In this document: one piece after another, positions 14,699-27,300 of the stretch
How positions within the stretch are numbered: the first letter of the stretch is position 1
Layout of the letters: each line of letters begins with the position of its first letter
NCBI GenBank assembly: GCA_013399015.1
Contig: VWZX01002268.1
Coordinates: 2,264,861-2,328,860 of the forward strand
Reading direction: 5' to 3'
DNA from: Galbula dea
Taxonomy: Eukaryota; Chordata; Aves; Piciformes; Galbulidae
Length of the DNA stretch: 64,000 nt
Made by a program: the position numbers and the translations under genes
Notes under the pieces: model-generated
The model's database searches: none
Seen by the model: only the letters and a program-made list of their open reading frames with translations
Told to the model about the DNA's origin: nothing

Positions 14699-14815
14699 TA
14701 GAAAATGGGAAAAAAAATAGCAGAGAAAAAGAAAATGGAGAGAAGGAAGAGGGGACACAGGAGGAAAGAGAGGGTACCAGGGAGAAGGAGCCTGAGAGAT
14801 GGGGTGAAAGGTGGC
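14699..14815. repeat. Purine-rich (GA) low-complexity tract
   Basis: Almost all A and G on the plus strand for about 115 bp, including GAGAAAAAGAAAATGGAGAG. The open frame through it (EKENGEKEEGTQEEREG type) is a product of base composition, not a recognised protein. Confidence 0.8.
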
Positions 14816-17800
14816 CCTTGACCACACAATGCATTCAGCTTGTGAGAGCTACACAATGGTTTGCCTTCCAGTCTCTCCTCCTTCAGCCTGGCAAGGTGCT
14901 AGTACAGCATTAGAAGGTGCATGAAATGTCCAGAACAGCTCGCTTCAACAGCAGTCATGGCCAACGAACATTCAATCATGATGCAAAATGAGAGTTGGAG
15001 AAAAAGTCCTGCAGCTTGAGTAAGCTCAGGTGTTTCTATTTTATTCTGCCACCCCACAAGAGCAGAGAAGTCATTTACATGCAAATAGAGGACTTGATCA
15101 GGAACTGGAAGGGAGAGATGGTGCCTCCACAGAGGGGAATTCAGCAGATAAAAAAATACAAACTCAAAAAAGCCTGAGTGGTACCATGATCCAAAAAGCA
15201 GCGATAGTTATGTTCCTTTGATGAATGTCAAAGCTCCAAGAATATTAGGTATTAGACATTATGGATGCCTTATATGAATTCATCTTTACTTTTAAGTCAG
15301 AGTTTAAAATAAATGCTCTACAATTTACAACTTCCTTGGTTTTCTGTAGCAGACAGATGACTGTCAGGAGTTGTTTCAGGAGCCCAGCATATGGCGCAGG
15401 GTCATCCCAGCTTGAAAGTCTACCCAGACAGAATCTCCCCTTCATCCTCAGGTGAACACTCTCTCATATTTAAGTAAAAGAAAGACAGATGAATGAGAAA
15501 AACTGGCAGTCACTGGGGAAGCTGGAAGGGTCTCTCAACAGCGTTGTAATATCTGCTCCAAATGGTAACACTGATTGCCTAAAACTGGCTCAGACTCTAG
15601 GGGCAGGTACAAGTCATTGGCTCAACTCAGAGCCACAGCCATTATAAAATATAAAAATAAAAATATAGCTCCTCTGTGCATAAAGGCCAATTCCTGATTG
15701 TATTTCTGCGAAGCCCAAGGACACATTACATATAGAGCAGGTAAATAAGGTTCAAATTATATTTGATTTTTGTAAAACTGTAAACCACATATTTAGAAGC
15801 TTTCTCTATTCTTGATAGTATAAATCATGAAAGGAAAATTAAAATAAAATTCAAGTTGTTAGTTTCAGTTAGATGACAGGTATCCTGTCATGATACATTG
15901 CTTGACTCTGCAAAATGAAGCTCTTGTTAGGTTCTCAGTTAATGCCAACGGATATAGCATTTGAGGACAACAGTCAAAAATTAAGCAGCTGTTATATGTT
16001 ATACACATTATCAGTGTCTTGTTCTCATTTTACAAATGCATTTGTCTCAAATTGTTAAAACTTCTACTGAAAGTTTCAACTGCACTCACGCTACTCTATT
16101 TAGAGGTTTTCATATCTCTTCCATCATAGCAGTATTAAACAAACAATTCCTTGAAGTTCTTTATCAGTTCTCCTACAATGTAATTGCATTTCTTTCTTCC
16201 ATGAAGAGATGTATGGAAAAAGCTCTGTTCTCTCTCCTCCTCTGTGTCTTGTCCTAGCTTGTAAGTGCTGAGAGTTTTATTAAGTGCCTGGAACATTTTC
16301 AGTGCTGTAAAAAATAAATAAAAATCTGAGTCTCAAAATTAAAGCAACTAAGTGTTCAGTATTTTGAAATTAGTTAAGTATTCAATAACTAACATAATAA
16401 TTCCAACATTTTAAAATAACTACATCCTTTGATAAAAGCATTTGAGATAGAGAAATATTTTTTTATACATACTGCTCCAAAATGAAGAAAGATGCTTGCA
16501 CAGACTCTGGGACCACAACATGTCCATAAAGGACAAGGAACATCTACGTCTGGTCTTCAGAGAGGAGAAAATCTGTAGTAGCCAGCTGGCTGCAGAGCTG
16601 GGAACAGACCCTGAAAAACTACAAGAGACTCAAACCCCCAAGTGCAGTGTATCATCCTGCTTTGTCTTTGAGTGACCTGCCTTTCCTGAAGCTTGGACAT
16701 CTCTCATATTATTATTACACCAATAAACTGGAAGAAGACTTGAAGGTAAAGAAATAGTAAAGGAAAACAAAGTTGGTAGCAGCCCAATGGATGAGTTCAT
16801 AATAACTAAAAGTAGTAGAGACTGCCTTCGGAAGGTGAGTGATAGAACTGATGCGAGACCTTTAATCTCTCAGAATCTCTCTTCACTGTGGTCTCAGTCC
16901 CTCCTCTTCCTCCTTCCCTACTTCCAATTTTTCACTGTACAGAAACACTACAAACTGACTAAAACTGGAAAAATAGTAACACATTGTCAATAAATTTCAT
17001 GGCTGCCATATCAACTTGAAAAGCTGTACTCAAGTATTTCCAAAACTGCTTAAAAACTTTCTTTCCCCACATGCTTCTATTTGACTCTTGGGTGGGAGAT
17101 GAGCTATGAAAAGATCAAAGTATTTTCTACAGTACCAGAGGTTAAAGCTTTAAAAAACCTGAAAGTCATTTAGCAAAATAAGTGAATAAGCTCCTGCTTT
17201 GGCTCTTATGATAGAAAGATAGTACCAGCTCACCCAAGAACTTAGTGAAGTTATGTCCTGCTGTCTTTCCTCCACAGCATCAGGACAGACTGACAGGGCT
17301 TGGTAGTGAACCTATCAAAGCCGAAATAAATGCTTACTCAGTCACCTAAGGACTTATCAGGTACTTGGACATGTCTACAAATCTAAGAGATACAGCAGTT
17401 ATTTTGCAGACATTTTATTCTATAATGCTGTTGAGAAATCAAATTAAAAACCCAAGATAAATGAAGGCTGCATTAAAAATTCACATAGGTCTTTTAACAT
17501 TACATATTTGCCTTATACTTGTGTATTATAATGTTTATAATTAACAAAATAAACGAATTCATGTTAAAAACTGAGATGTCAAAATAAATTTTCCAGACTT
17601 TGACCTCTTTGTGCATTCTCAACAACACATGCATTTCTACTTTATATATGTAATGTACATTCTTCCAAAATTTGGATACTAGCCTGCTTAAATCAAATAT
17701 TTCTCCTTTTGTTTCAAGGAAAGTGCACTACAAACCAGAAGCTTTAACTGAAAATCAGAACCAAGACCAAAGTCAACAGCATGGTTTACAGCCAACCTAC

Positions 17801-19752
17801 AAGGTTTGAAGGCAGCAAAGATAAAGAGCATAATCCACTGCCCAAATGCAAAGTTTGAACTTGATGTCAGGTTACAACTTTGAAACAGTTACCCATTTTT
17901 TCAGTAGAAGAAAATCTTGAGCTAAACCACAACTGGTAAACCCTTGGCAGGCAAAGACCTGTGTTTCCTAAGCCTTCCACGAGTACCTGTCACTTCCAGG
18001 GAGCCACCGGGGTAATTTCACCACCAAAACAGATCAAAGAAACCAAGAAAACAAAGTAGAGCAGCAATGTGCCTGCACTGTAGCAGGGCAAAGCATCCCA
18101 TTAGCATCCCCTGCAGACATCTGCCAACACACTGCCTAAAAATCTACAGGAAAAGGGCTTTCACATCATCATTAGATGCCTGTTAGAATATTTTCCACCT
18201 TCAAATATAAAAAAAAATATTTTTCTTGCAAATAAAGCTAACCCCTCCCTTCCCACAGGAAATATTAAGAACAACTGACAAAAATTGCTTGCTGTAGTCA
18301 CGTTTTAGGTATTAGAAGGGAGAACTCCTTCCTCAGACTCTTTGTATTCTAGATCAGAATACTCAGCTTTTTTTTTTTTTTAATTTATTTTAAATTATTA
18401 TGCAATGGTATCTGTTGTTTCCATTTGTGGGGAACTTCCCCACCTCTTTCTTAAAATGTCTTGTCCCAAGTCACTGGAGCTTAATAGAACAATTACTTTC
18501 ACATCTTATATATCCTTAAGTGAGTTTTACTTTTGCAATTGTACCAAGTTGCTCACTGCCGCACAGTTACGTTTCTTCCCCACTGCACCTCACAAGATGG
18601 TGGGAACAACTTGGTTTCATGCATTTCATTTTCCCTCAAGTTCAGTATTTCACATTCATTCCTACTGAATTTTTGCTTGCTGCTTTTGGGTCACCTGTGC
18701 AGCCTACCTAATTATATGATTTCCAAGTACATCTACCAGTTTGCAAGCACTGCCTGTCCATATTGCACCACCTGTGGATCTCAAATTTCGGATTCCATCA
18801 GACGCACTAATGGATATTCTGAACCAGAAGCATGCCAACCTCAGAGACTGAGAGCCCTTTTAAATTCTTCCCCTCCTCCCCCTGGCTCTCATGACAATGT
18901 CTTCACCATATTTCCTTAGCATATATTCAGTAGTTCACTTAAAGTCATAGTTAAATACATGATGGTAGAATTACTGTGTTACAGCTCTGCCTCAGTTCTC
19001 TGGTTATATCACTGAACAATACGTTTTCCCTCAGCAAAAGTGTGTAAAACCCATGTCTCCAAAAGCAGAAACTACACCAGCCTAAATTACCCATGACCTC
19101 ATTTTAAAAAACATAAATGCATCAACCTTTGCTCTCCCAAACAGTGCCAGCTTTCATTGCTTATTAGCCCAGGCCTCCCACAAACACCTTTGGCACTGTT
19201 ACCTCACTCCTTGGCCAAGGGAAAACCACCTAAAAATATTTCCATCAAGCTATTACTATAGCCTCTCAACCTCTCTCTGTGATTGACAGGTCATGATGCG
19301 AAGGTAGCAGCTCACTGGCTCAAGATTGGTAGTAAGCCAAGTTGCACACATGGTTAGCCTACCCAAAACACACTCTGTACTTCACTGTATCCATGCTTGG
19401 GTGTTTTCCTGTTCCTGTTGCACCTTTAGCTCATTTAAGCTGTAAGAAAGAGCTTGCAGTCATTGCTACATGTGAAGGTGAGATTCACCTCATACAAAGA
19501 GCTGCTGGCATGGTAGCAGATGGGGAGAGTCTGGGATGCTGCCCAGGTCCATTATGTCTGAATCCAGCCCAAACATACCTCAACATGTGTCCCAAGTATA
19601 ATGATTATTCACGCAGTACTAAAAGGATATAGTGTTTGAATAATAAAATATGTGTCTTTTAAAACACCTGAGTCTATCACCTTCCCAATCTACAGATAAT
19701 CTGTTACTACAAAAACTACAGGATTCAACAGCAGGCATATAATATAGAAGTA

Positions 19753-19758
19753 TTTATT
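19753..19758 (-). terminator. Candidate distal poly(A) signal AATAAA
   Basis: The plus strand reads TTTATT. It is about 1.37 kb after the stop codon and is the last such hexamer before the sequence character changes. The downstream GU-rich element is not obvious. Confidence 0.45.
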
Positions 19759-20363
19759 AACTTTCATGAAACAGATCTGTCTTAAAAAAAAATTTCTTCT
19801 TGGGTCATTGTTGAACTTTCTGTCTTTGCCCTAAGCAGGAGAATCACCTTCTCAGAGGAATTTGGGAATTTTCTTTAAAAATATTTAACCCAAATACAAC
19901 CATCTTATAGAAAGCTAAATGTGAAGTGAACTCTGGGCAGCAGAAGTCAACCAGTGCATGGAAATAAAACCTGTGGCTCTACATACAAATTAAGAAAATA
20001 TATAAAAAGTGCAGAGATAATTTATCTCTGTTATCAAAAACTTCTAAAATCTTAAGTTTTTAAATAAAACATTTGCTGAGTGTAAACAGTACATTGCATA
20101 AGACAAGAAATTAAAATGTATCCATCATTTAAAGTTCCAGACCTAGCTTAATCTAGTGATGTATTTCTCCTGTGGATTCATGAGCTGATCAGAGAACAAT
20201 TCCAAAAACTCACTTCTCAGCAGGAGGAAATGTATTTTTCAATCTTTTCACTTTTAAATGTTCCAAAAATATTTTTTAATTTTAGCAAAACCATCTTTCA
20301 AAAGCACATCTCAATGTCAAGCTTGAAGAAAAAATTCTGCCTCTGTCAAAATAGTTCACAAAC

Positions 20364-20369
20364 TTTATT
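20364..20369 (-). terminator. Candidate proximal poly(A) signal AATAAA
   Basis: The plus strand reads TTTATT. In the transcript it is followed at once by a GU-containing stretch (GUUUGUG), as expected downstream of a functional signal. It lies about 755 nt after the stop. Confidence 0.45.
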
Positions 20370-20819
20370 AGACTTTTAAAAGCCTGATTACAGGACAAAA
20401 CATGCATTAAGCATTTTGCTAAAATTCCAAAAATGTAATTGCAGAATGTCATTATATTCAAAGGGTTATGTTCATAATAAATACCTTCAGCTTAAAAGCA
20501 GCTTGGAATTTTTTAAGAGTTTTAGTATCTGAAAAAGACAAATGTTCTATATACTGTTCTTAAAATTCTGACATCACATTGCAATGGTTAAAGCAAGAAA
20601 CAGCTCAACTGAAGACTACAGAAAATCCCTGTCTTCTCAGGAGGTCTACACTTGGTTATATAATACTACTCTGGAAACAGCACTTCACTAAAGGCCTGGA
20701 AATTGGCTTCTGCTTAAAACACACTCCGCCTCATAACATTCTTTAAAGGATTAAACCATAATTGATTCTGGCAGTACACATGGTCAGCATGATGTGCAGG
20801 GGGTTGCCAATGGACACGG

Positions 20820-20838
20820 GGCCCTTATATAAAGGGCC
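20820..20838 (-). promoter_or_regulatory. Perfect 7-bp stem, 5-nt loop hairpin in the 3' UTR
   Basis: GGCCCTT and AAGGGCC are exact inverted copies around ATATA. As RNA on the minus strand this gives a compact GC-capped stem-loop about 285 nt after the stop codon. Function is unknown. Confidence 0.5.
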
Positions 20839-21121
20839 ATTTTCTTTGTTTAAAGTGGAAAAAGAAAAAAGAGTGGGAGGTGTGGAGAACAGTGAAATAC
20901 AAAATGACTCAGAATCATAAAACATATTTTTTGAATCAGATTATTTCAATAACCACATATGCAAATAGAAGGCTTCAAATGAGGACAGTGGCAGAGCTTC
21001 TGAATTGCTAAGGCAATTCACATATTCTTATTTCCATAAAAAAGATAGAAGCTATAGTTATATACATCCTTCCAAGCATCCAGAGAATATTGCAAGTTGA
21101 ACTCCAGACAAGCCATCGGTA

Positions 21122-21387
21122 TCAGTCTGAAAGTGATGGGGAACGAATTGATCGTGCACTGGCTGGACTGTTAGAGAAAGCAAAGGGATCCTTTTCCTTT
21201 TCCTTATTATCATGTTTATGCTTATGCTTGTGCTTATGCTTGTGTTTCTTCTTCTTTTTCTTGTGCTCGTGGTGATGATGGTGATGGTGATCGCTATGTT
21301 TTGAGGAGTTTGATTCTTTACTAAATACAGAGAGTGGAGCTGCTGAGACAGGGTGCATGTTCATCTCTCCTGAAGACTGTTCTTTTC
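21122..21387 (-). CDS. TAF2: TAF2 last coding exon, His/Lys-rich C-terminus and stop
   Basis: 266 nt finish Gly and encode KEQSSGEMNMHPVSAAPLSV to the end SIRSPSLSD and a TGA stop (21122-21124). Residues run as Ser-rich linker, seven His in a row, six Lys in a row, then five His-Lys pairs ending in His, an acidic/basic KEKEKD patch and a conserved Ser-rich end. The layout matches human, including the seven-His run. The acceptor is CTTTCAG. The exon is phase-compatible with direct splicing from 29613 (reads RPSTPGKEQSS). His- and Lys-rich tails of this kind are associated with nuclear condensates such as speckles. Confidence 0.97.
21225..21300 (-). repeat. Coding low-complexity tract: poly-His, poly-Lys, (His-Lys)n
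   Basis: The CTTATG/CTTGTG hexamer-like repeats on the plus strand encode His-Lys pairs, and the GGTGATGGTG region encodes the His run. CAC and CAT, and AAG and AAA, are mixed, so the peptide repeat is kept while the DNA repeat is interrupted. Boundaries are approximate. Confidence 0.9.
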
Positions 21388-24300
21388 CTGAAAGAATGGA
21401 TACAGTGGCATTAATAAATGTTTAGCTTGCATTGTTTTCAAACATAAGAAATTCATCATTTGAACATGCAAACACAGACTAGTTTGATACTTGCACCATT
21501 AGGTTTTAGATTTTTTTCAGAAAAGGCTTTGAACATTCCTGTACTACTGACAGTTTCTACAGAGGTGCTCCTTCCTCCCTCAAAAGCATAGATGTTATAT
21601 AAATAAATAATATAAATATAATTGCCAGACAATTAGGAATTGTGAAGAGCTAAGCAACTGCAAGGTACAGTAGCTTCAAAAAACTCAGTTTCAAAGAGTA
21701 GGAAGGCCACTGTTCCACACATACTGCAACAATAACTGGTTATGAAAAATAAGATATAAAGGGCAGGACTGGTATATATTTAAGAGGAGTTCTGGCATGT
21801 GAACTCCTTTTAGTCAAGAGCTAAAGCTCCCTGCAAGAATGCACAAGCTTTTTGACACTGAACAGAATTAAACTGCTTTTTCCAAAAACTGCACCTTACA
21901 ACCAATTTAGCTTATTTGAAAGATTATTCAAAGTCTTGTTCTTAAACAAAAACCAAATTCCAATAAAGATAATTACATCATCTTCATTAGTATATACTTC
22001 ACAAATATACTAGGACTACTTATATAGCCTGGTATCTGAATCTGAGAAAGGAAAATCTGACCTGTGGCCTCTCAATGACTTTCTAATTCTCTCTTTGGTT
22101 CACAGTATTTCACCAACTGCAATAGCTTCAATAGTAGGGATTAAAGGGCATTAATCTAAGAACAACATTGTTAATGAGGGGAAATACTTGGAAGGTAGGA
22201 AGACTCTCATTTCTTTAGGCAGAAATTTAATCAAATCACACACATTGCTTTTACTATCAGATAGATGTAGAATGGCATCATCAGATTTTTGAAGGCAACT
22301 ACTGGATTTAGTCTGGAAAAGAAAAGGCTCAGGGGAGACCTTACGGCTCTCTACAAGTACCCAAAAGGAGGCTGCAGCAAGGTGGGGATCAGCCTCTTCT
22401 CCCACGCAACTAGCAATAGAGGAAATAGCTTCAAGTTGCACCAGGGCAGGTTCAGGTTGGATATTAAGAAAAATTCCTTCACTGAGAAGAGTGGTTGAGC
22501 ATTGGAACAGGCTCCCCAGGAAAGTGGAGTCACTATCCCTGGAGGAGTTAAAAAATGTGTAAACTTGGCACTTTGCAACATGGTTTAGTTGACATAGTAG
22601 TGTTGGGTTTATGGTTGGACTTGATGATCTTAGAAGTCCTTCACAACCTTTATGATTGCATAGTTCTACTCCTGTAAGACTTACTTAAAATTCTTTTCTT
22701 AACAGCTGCTTTAAACATGTGTTCCCCCCCCCAATTTTTGGTGAAAATATCCCTGTTAAATAAGAAGGAACTATGTTCTATACTTTTAAATTATATTTTT
22801 CTGAATATTTGAGAATGGATTTTTTTTCCAGTATGTCTTTTCGGTTGGCTGGTTTTGTATCTTTAAAGGCAAGAAGGATTCGTCTATGGTAGTGATTCCT
22901 GGAAGACTGAAGAGACAGCTAGCTCCCTGTAGTAGGACAAACAAGCACTGAAAGATTTCTGTGCAATCTTTCTAGCCTTACCCAAAAGATTAAGAACTGA
23001 TTGCCTCAAGCACAAATATAGGAAAGTTTCTATACAGGACAGCCGTTCTGGGCTTTGTTTGTTTTTAAATACGCCTTGGAAAAAAAATATCTCCATCCAT
23101 ATGCAGTGTTTACAAGTCAGAATAGAAATACAGACCAATGGCTTACTATGGGACATAGTGGAATCTCTACTACTTAGTCTTAAAACAGCAAAAGTTATTT
23201 CTCTCTAGAAATACATTTGGGCTCAACTGCAAGATGTGAATATGGTGCAATATAAAATTCTGCTGATGTTATGAAAGAGACTAGACTAGAGTACAACAGT
23301 TTCCTGTAGACTAAAAACCTCCAGTATACAAGTATTATAAAAACCTTTAACTTTTATTTCATCAAAACTATGCAGCAGTAAGTTGATGTTATCAATGCAA
23401 AGATTTCTTGTTAGAACTCACAATGACTTTACATTTTTATGTATATTATGGCAGATAGAAGATATGGACACAAATTCAAACTTCCAGTCTTACTTCAATG
23501 CAGCTACTACAACTATTTTACCCCATTGCTGACCCTAAACCCTGAACTATAACCATAACCATTCATTACCTGGAATTGCTCTCAACAATGCAGACAACAT
23601 GCAAGTATACTGTAATTAACGCAAAAAGGAACAAGACTGCTTCTCAATTCACAAAATTCACAAATGCTTCAAAGCAAGCATTAAGAGTAGACACACACTT
23701 TCTTCAGATGTCAATGACAGCTGTAATCTCTTGGGTTTTTTAAATGCAAAAATAACAACTATCCAGAAAATTTCCTCCTACAGTTAAAGAGTGGTTTGAA
23801 ATATACTGACCCTGGACAGTGGCTCAGAAAGGATGTATGCAGACTACTGGTATTAGTTGTCTGTAAAACAGGCAGACCTGTAAAAGTTCTATTAAGAAGT
23901 TTTACAGATTTGTACTTGTAAAATTCACTGCTAAACTTGCAGAACACTTTTTCTTAATTTTAATGTCTTTTTAATTAACATCTACTTAAAAGCCCATGTA
24001 AAGAACCTGCCAAACCAGGAAAACAAGGCTACATAGGAATTGCTCTACCAGGGTACTAATATCAACCTCATATCAATAGGAATAGCAGGACTGCTGCAGG
24101 GAGGCACTGAGCACTCCCTCTTCCTGTAGGGAACCCACGTCCTCCTGGCAGAGGGAGCAAAACTGGAACTTGGGTTTCTCAAATCCCAGAAACACACAAT
24201 AAGTGGAGGGTGAGCCCAGGAGCTCACTTCTGAAGTGGTTAGTAGCATTCCTTGGAAGAAAATGCACATACATCTGTCTATCCAGTTGGATCTCCTGCTT

Positions 24301-27300
24301 GGTATGTGGAGATTCCAATGTAATTATTGGCTTTGTGGTGTTTCAGCTAGCTGGGTAGTTGTTTAAAATTAGACAGGATTACTATCCCATGGGAGGAAGA
24401 TCAGAAACTTTGTGCTCACCTTGCCACAGGGACTGATAAAAATGCTGTATATATTGTGAGAGAAAATAAAATACAAGAAAATAGATGATGTAGTTTAGTT
24501 TTAGAATGAAAGGAGTTTAGATCTTGATAAGCTTTAAAGTAACATTTTCTGTCATAATAACTGCTGTCAGATAATAATAAAATTCTTCTGTTCATCAGTT
24601 ATCTGGTGTAAGACTCTTTCCTTTTAAGAATCACTGGTACATAAACACTGAAAAATGGCGTTAAGCATAGTGTTTTACCTCTTTTATTTTGTTATTGAAC
24701 CTTTAGAATTTGGGAATATATAACTTGAGAATTTAAAGTGCCAACAAGCTTTCATAAAATCTTCCATATGGTCTGTCCTGTATTTCTGATTTTGCGTGAA
24801 GAGGGTGGGACACCACAGACTTACAGTCTCTTGTTTCTTTGTATGTACAATCTATTTAGAACATCTGGCTAGACAGGACTTTCCCAAATTGACACTTGTT
24901 AAAAATTACCCCATTTGCATCCCGATTTATTTAAACATCAGAGGGAGAAAACAACTGCACAAATCACTGCAAAGAGTAATGCCCATAGGTCCAGTGTTTT
25001 AGCTGAGCATACACTGATGCTCCAGAAGCTGACACCAACCACCTCTAGGAAGAAGACATCAACACAAGCATGTGAGTACCTAATATGTCTCTCCCAGGCC
25101 CCAAAGAAAGCTTGCTAATGAGAACAATAAGGCACACTTTACCTAGAAGCTGAACTGCAGATCTGGGTAGCATTTTTTCCAAAGAGAGAACACTGAAAAA
25201 GCTGAATAATATCTTTAAAACTTCTGATAATTACCCTGTCTTTCCTTATTTCTACTTTTCTTTTTTAGCATCACCCTTTAAACATCCAAGAAACACTATT
25301 TTGTAATTTAATGCTGAACCATCAAAGCAGCACACACAGAAAGTTCATAAATCATTCCAAGCTTCTAGAATGCAAGTGTCTTCTCATTTGTCTTAAGAAG
25401 AATAATTTTCTAATTATGTTATCTCTGAAAAACATTATCAATTTTCTGTCTAGTAGAGTGTTCTTTTAGGGACCACATGACAAAATTCAAAGTTGGAGAA
25501 TGAGAAGTTCTAGCTATTAAAAAAACAAAACGGAAACCACCAAAAACTGTTCCGAGGACATGCTAAACAAATCAGCTAATTTGGCTCCACTGTAAAAGTT
25601 TTAACTAGTTTCCATTTCCAGATTCATTTGATTTGGTAATTTTTTAGAGGTATTTATCTCTCAAAAGCTAATTCCCAAAAGTTATCAGTTTGGAAACACA
25701 GTATTTTAGGTAATAAAGACAACATACGTTGATAGAGGTACACTGTTTTATGTTAGTTTAAAATGATATTTCTATTATATTATTTTTAAATATAAATATA
25801 TAATCTAATTTTTATAATATAAATATTATTATTAAATAAATGCATCACATTATATTATTAAAGGGTAGTCTAACAGGACAGTTCTAACAACTTTTCTCTC
25901 CTTAAAAAGTAAAGCAAAAATCCATTGTCAGTAGTGTCCTCACAGCCAAGAAATGTTCATTTATCTATTTGCCTGTGTGCTGATGTTTCCTTAACCTCTT
26001 TTGGCAGGGAACCACTAACCAGTGGCTGAATTTTGAGGTACTGGTGCCCTTATGGCTAAGTCAGGTAATTCCACTTCACTGGTAGATCACACAAGCTGCA
26101 ATTAGGCATTTATTTTGGAAGCAGAGAATAACAGGCCAATCAGTAACTATTGACACATTCAGCAGAACTTTTTCAAGGTTAATTCTGAAGTATTACACTT
26201 TCAGATGAGTGAAATATTAAAGTCAATAAAGAAGCATATCTTAATCTGATTTCACGGAAGTCAACAACGTATGACAAGTCACCTTACAGTATAAAGGAGA
26301 GTTTAGATCTACTGTTACATAAAATCTGATCCTCAAATTCTTTTCATCTTAAGATAAGAGTAGGGAGTGTTAGTACTATTTTTGATGATTCAGTAGCAAG
26401 TAAAACTCTCTTCTCACATCAGAAAAGTGACCTTGCAGAGCTTTAGAGGCTCAAAGGAAGCTTATCATGTTTCTAGTTCTTAAAGTAGATGAATAATGAA
26501 CACAACAGTATTCTTCAGAGAGTTCACAACTGATGTTTTGTTTGCTTCAATAACGTCTCGAAAAACTTCACAGTTTATTATCAAAGACAAGACTATTTTG
26601 TAGGACTTAAAATATTTTCCATATGAACAACTATGAAAGGTGCTGTTTTATAGTCATAAAACCTGCAATGCTGCAAGATTTGTATTACAAGACTTCTTTT
26701 TTTGCCCTTGCTGAGTATCTCAACCCTAACCTTTCATATCCATAAGCAGAAGCATACAGAAAAAAATTTTTTAAAGGAAAACAACATTTTCCTAGCTTTA
26801 TGGGGGTTATTTCAACTCGAACAAATGCAAATTATCATTCCAGGTGGTGTGTAAAAAAAAAACAACCGAACAACTCAACCCACAGATACAGCAAGATTTA
26901 GACCCAATATGAACTTCCTCCTGGCAGCTGCTGTTTGCAGGCTGTGTTTAGCTGATGACCTAACACTTCATGTGACACGTGGGGACGTAACTCACAGCTG
27001 TGAGAGGAAAACTGAGTATGGACTAAGAGCTCTCTGCCTTCCAAGTAAGAGTCACAGAACTGAGGCAGATACGAGGTCTTACAGATTTACTAATAAGACT
27101 TCAGAGCATTTCAGAACCTGTTGTCAATCTATTTCACAATAATGACTCATTGAAGTGTACCCATCCTCCGTCAGTGCTGCAAAACCTCAAAAGCCCTCAG
27201 GAAATATCATCTGTGAATCCCCTGTAAAACAGAACACTCCAATGTGTGAACAATTTTATTTATGTATGCTTTTACTTTCCCCCATCTGTTTCTTCTCAGA

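Larger units (their letters stand above)
9801..19737. other. Intergenic DNA downstream of TAF2, no gene seen
   Basis: AT-rich sequence with short open frames on both strands that lack homology or splice context. It has a purine-rich tract at about 14699-14815 and a 21-bp tandem pair at 14309-14350. No CR1, LTR, tRNA or other RNA gene recognised. Confidence 0.7.
19738..21121 (-). other. TAF2: TAF2 3' UTR (extent inferred)
   Basis: Sequence after the stop codon is AT-rich, without repeats or open frames that look coding. Two AATAAA hexamers on the minus strand would end it after about 0.75 kb (20364-20369) or 1.37 kb (19753-19758). A perfect 7-bp stem hairpin lies at 20820-20838. The exact end needs transcript data. 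Confidence 0.6.

Noticed and set aside
18533..18919. 128-codon plus-strand open frame
   Set aside because: Mixed Cys/His/Ser-rich composition without a motif, with overlapping open frames in other phases; taken as chance.
1..19737. Possible first coding exon of ENPP2, expected downstream of TAF2
   Set aside because: I searched the minus strand for the start of the protein (MARRSS-type). The one CCTTGCCAT match (near 9940) gives an unrelated short frame ending in a stop, so no ENPP2 exon is claimed.
21090..21275. 61-codon plus-strand frame with Leu/Cys and Phe runs
   Set aside because: It is the antisense shadow of the His/Lys-rich TAF2 C-terminal exon.
25141..25195. Small exon-like segment (TTTTTCAG ... 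CTTCTAG/GTAAAG) on the minus strand of the last TAF2 intron
   Set aside because: In the phase required by the flanking exons it ends in a stop codon, and it has no resemblance to the TAF2 tail.
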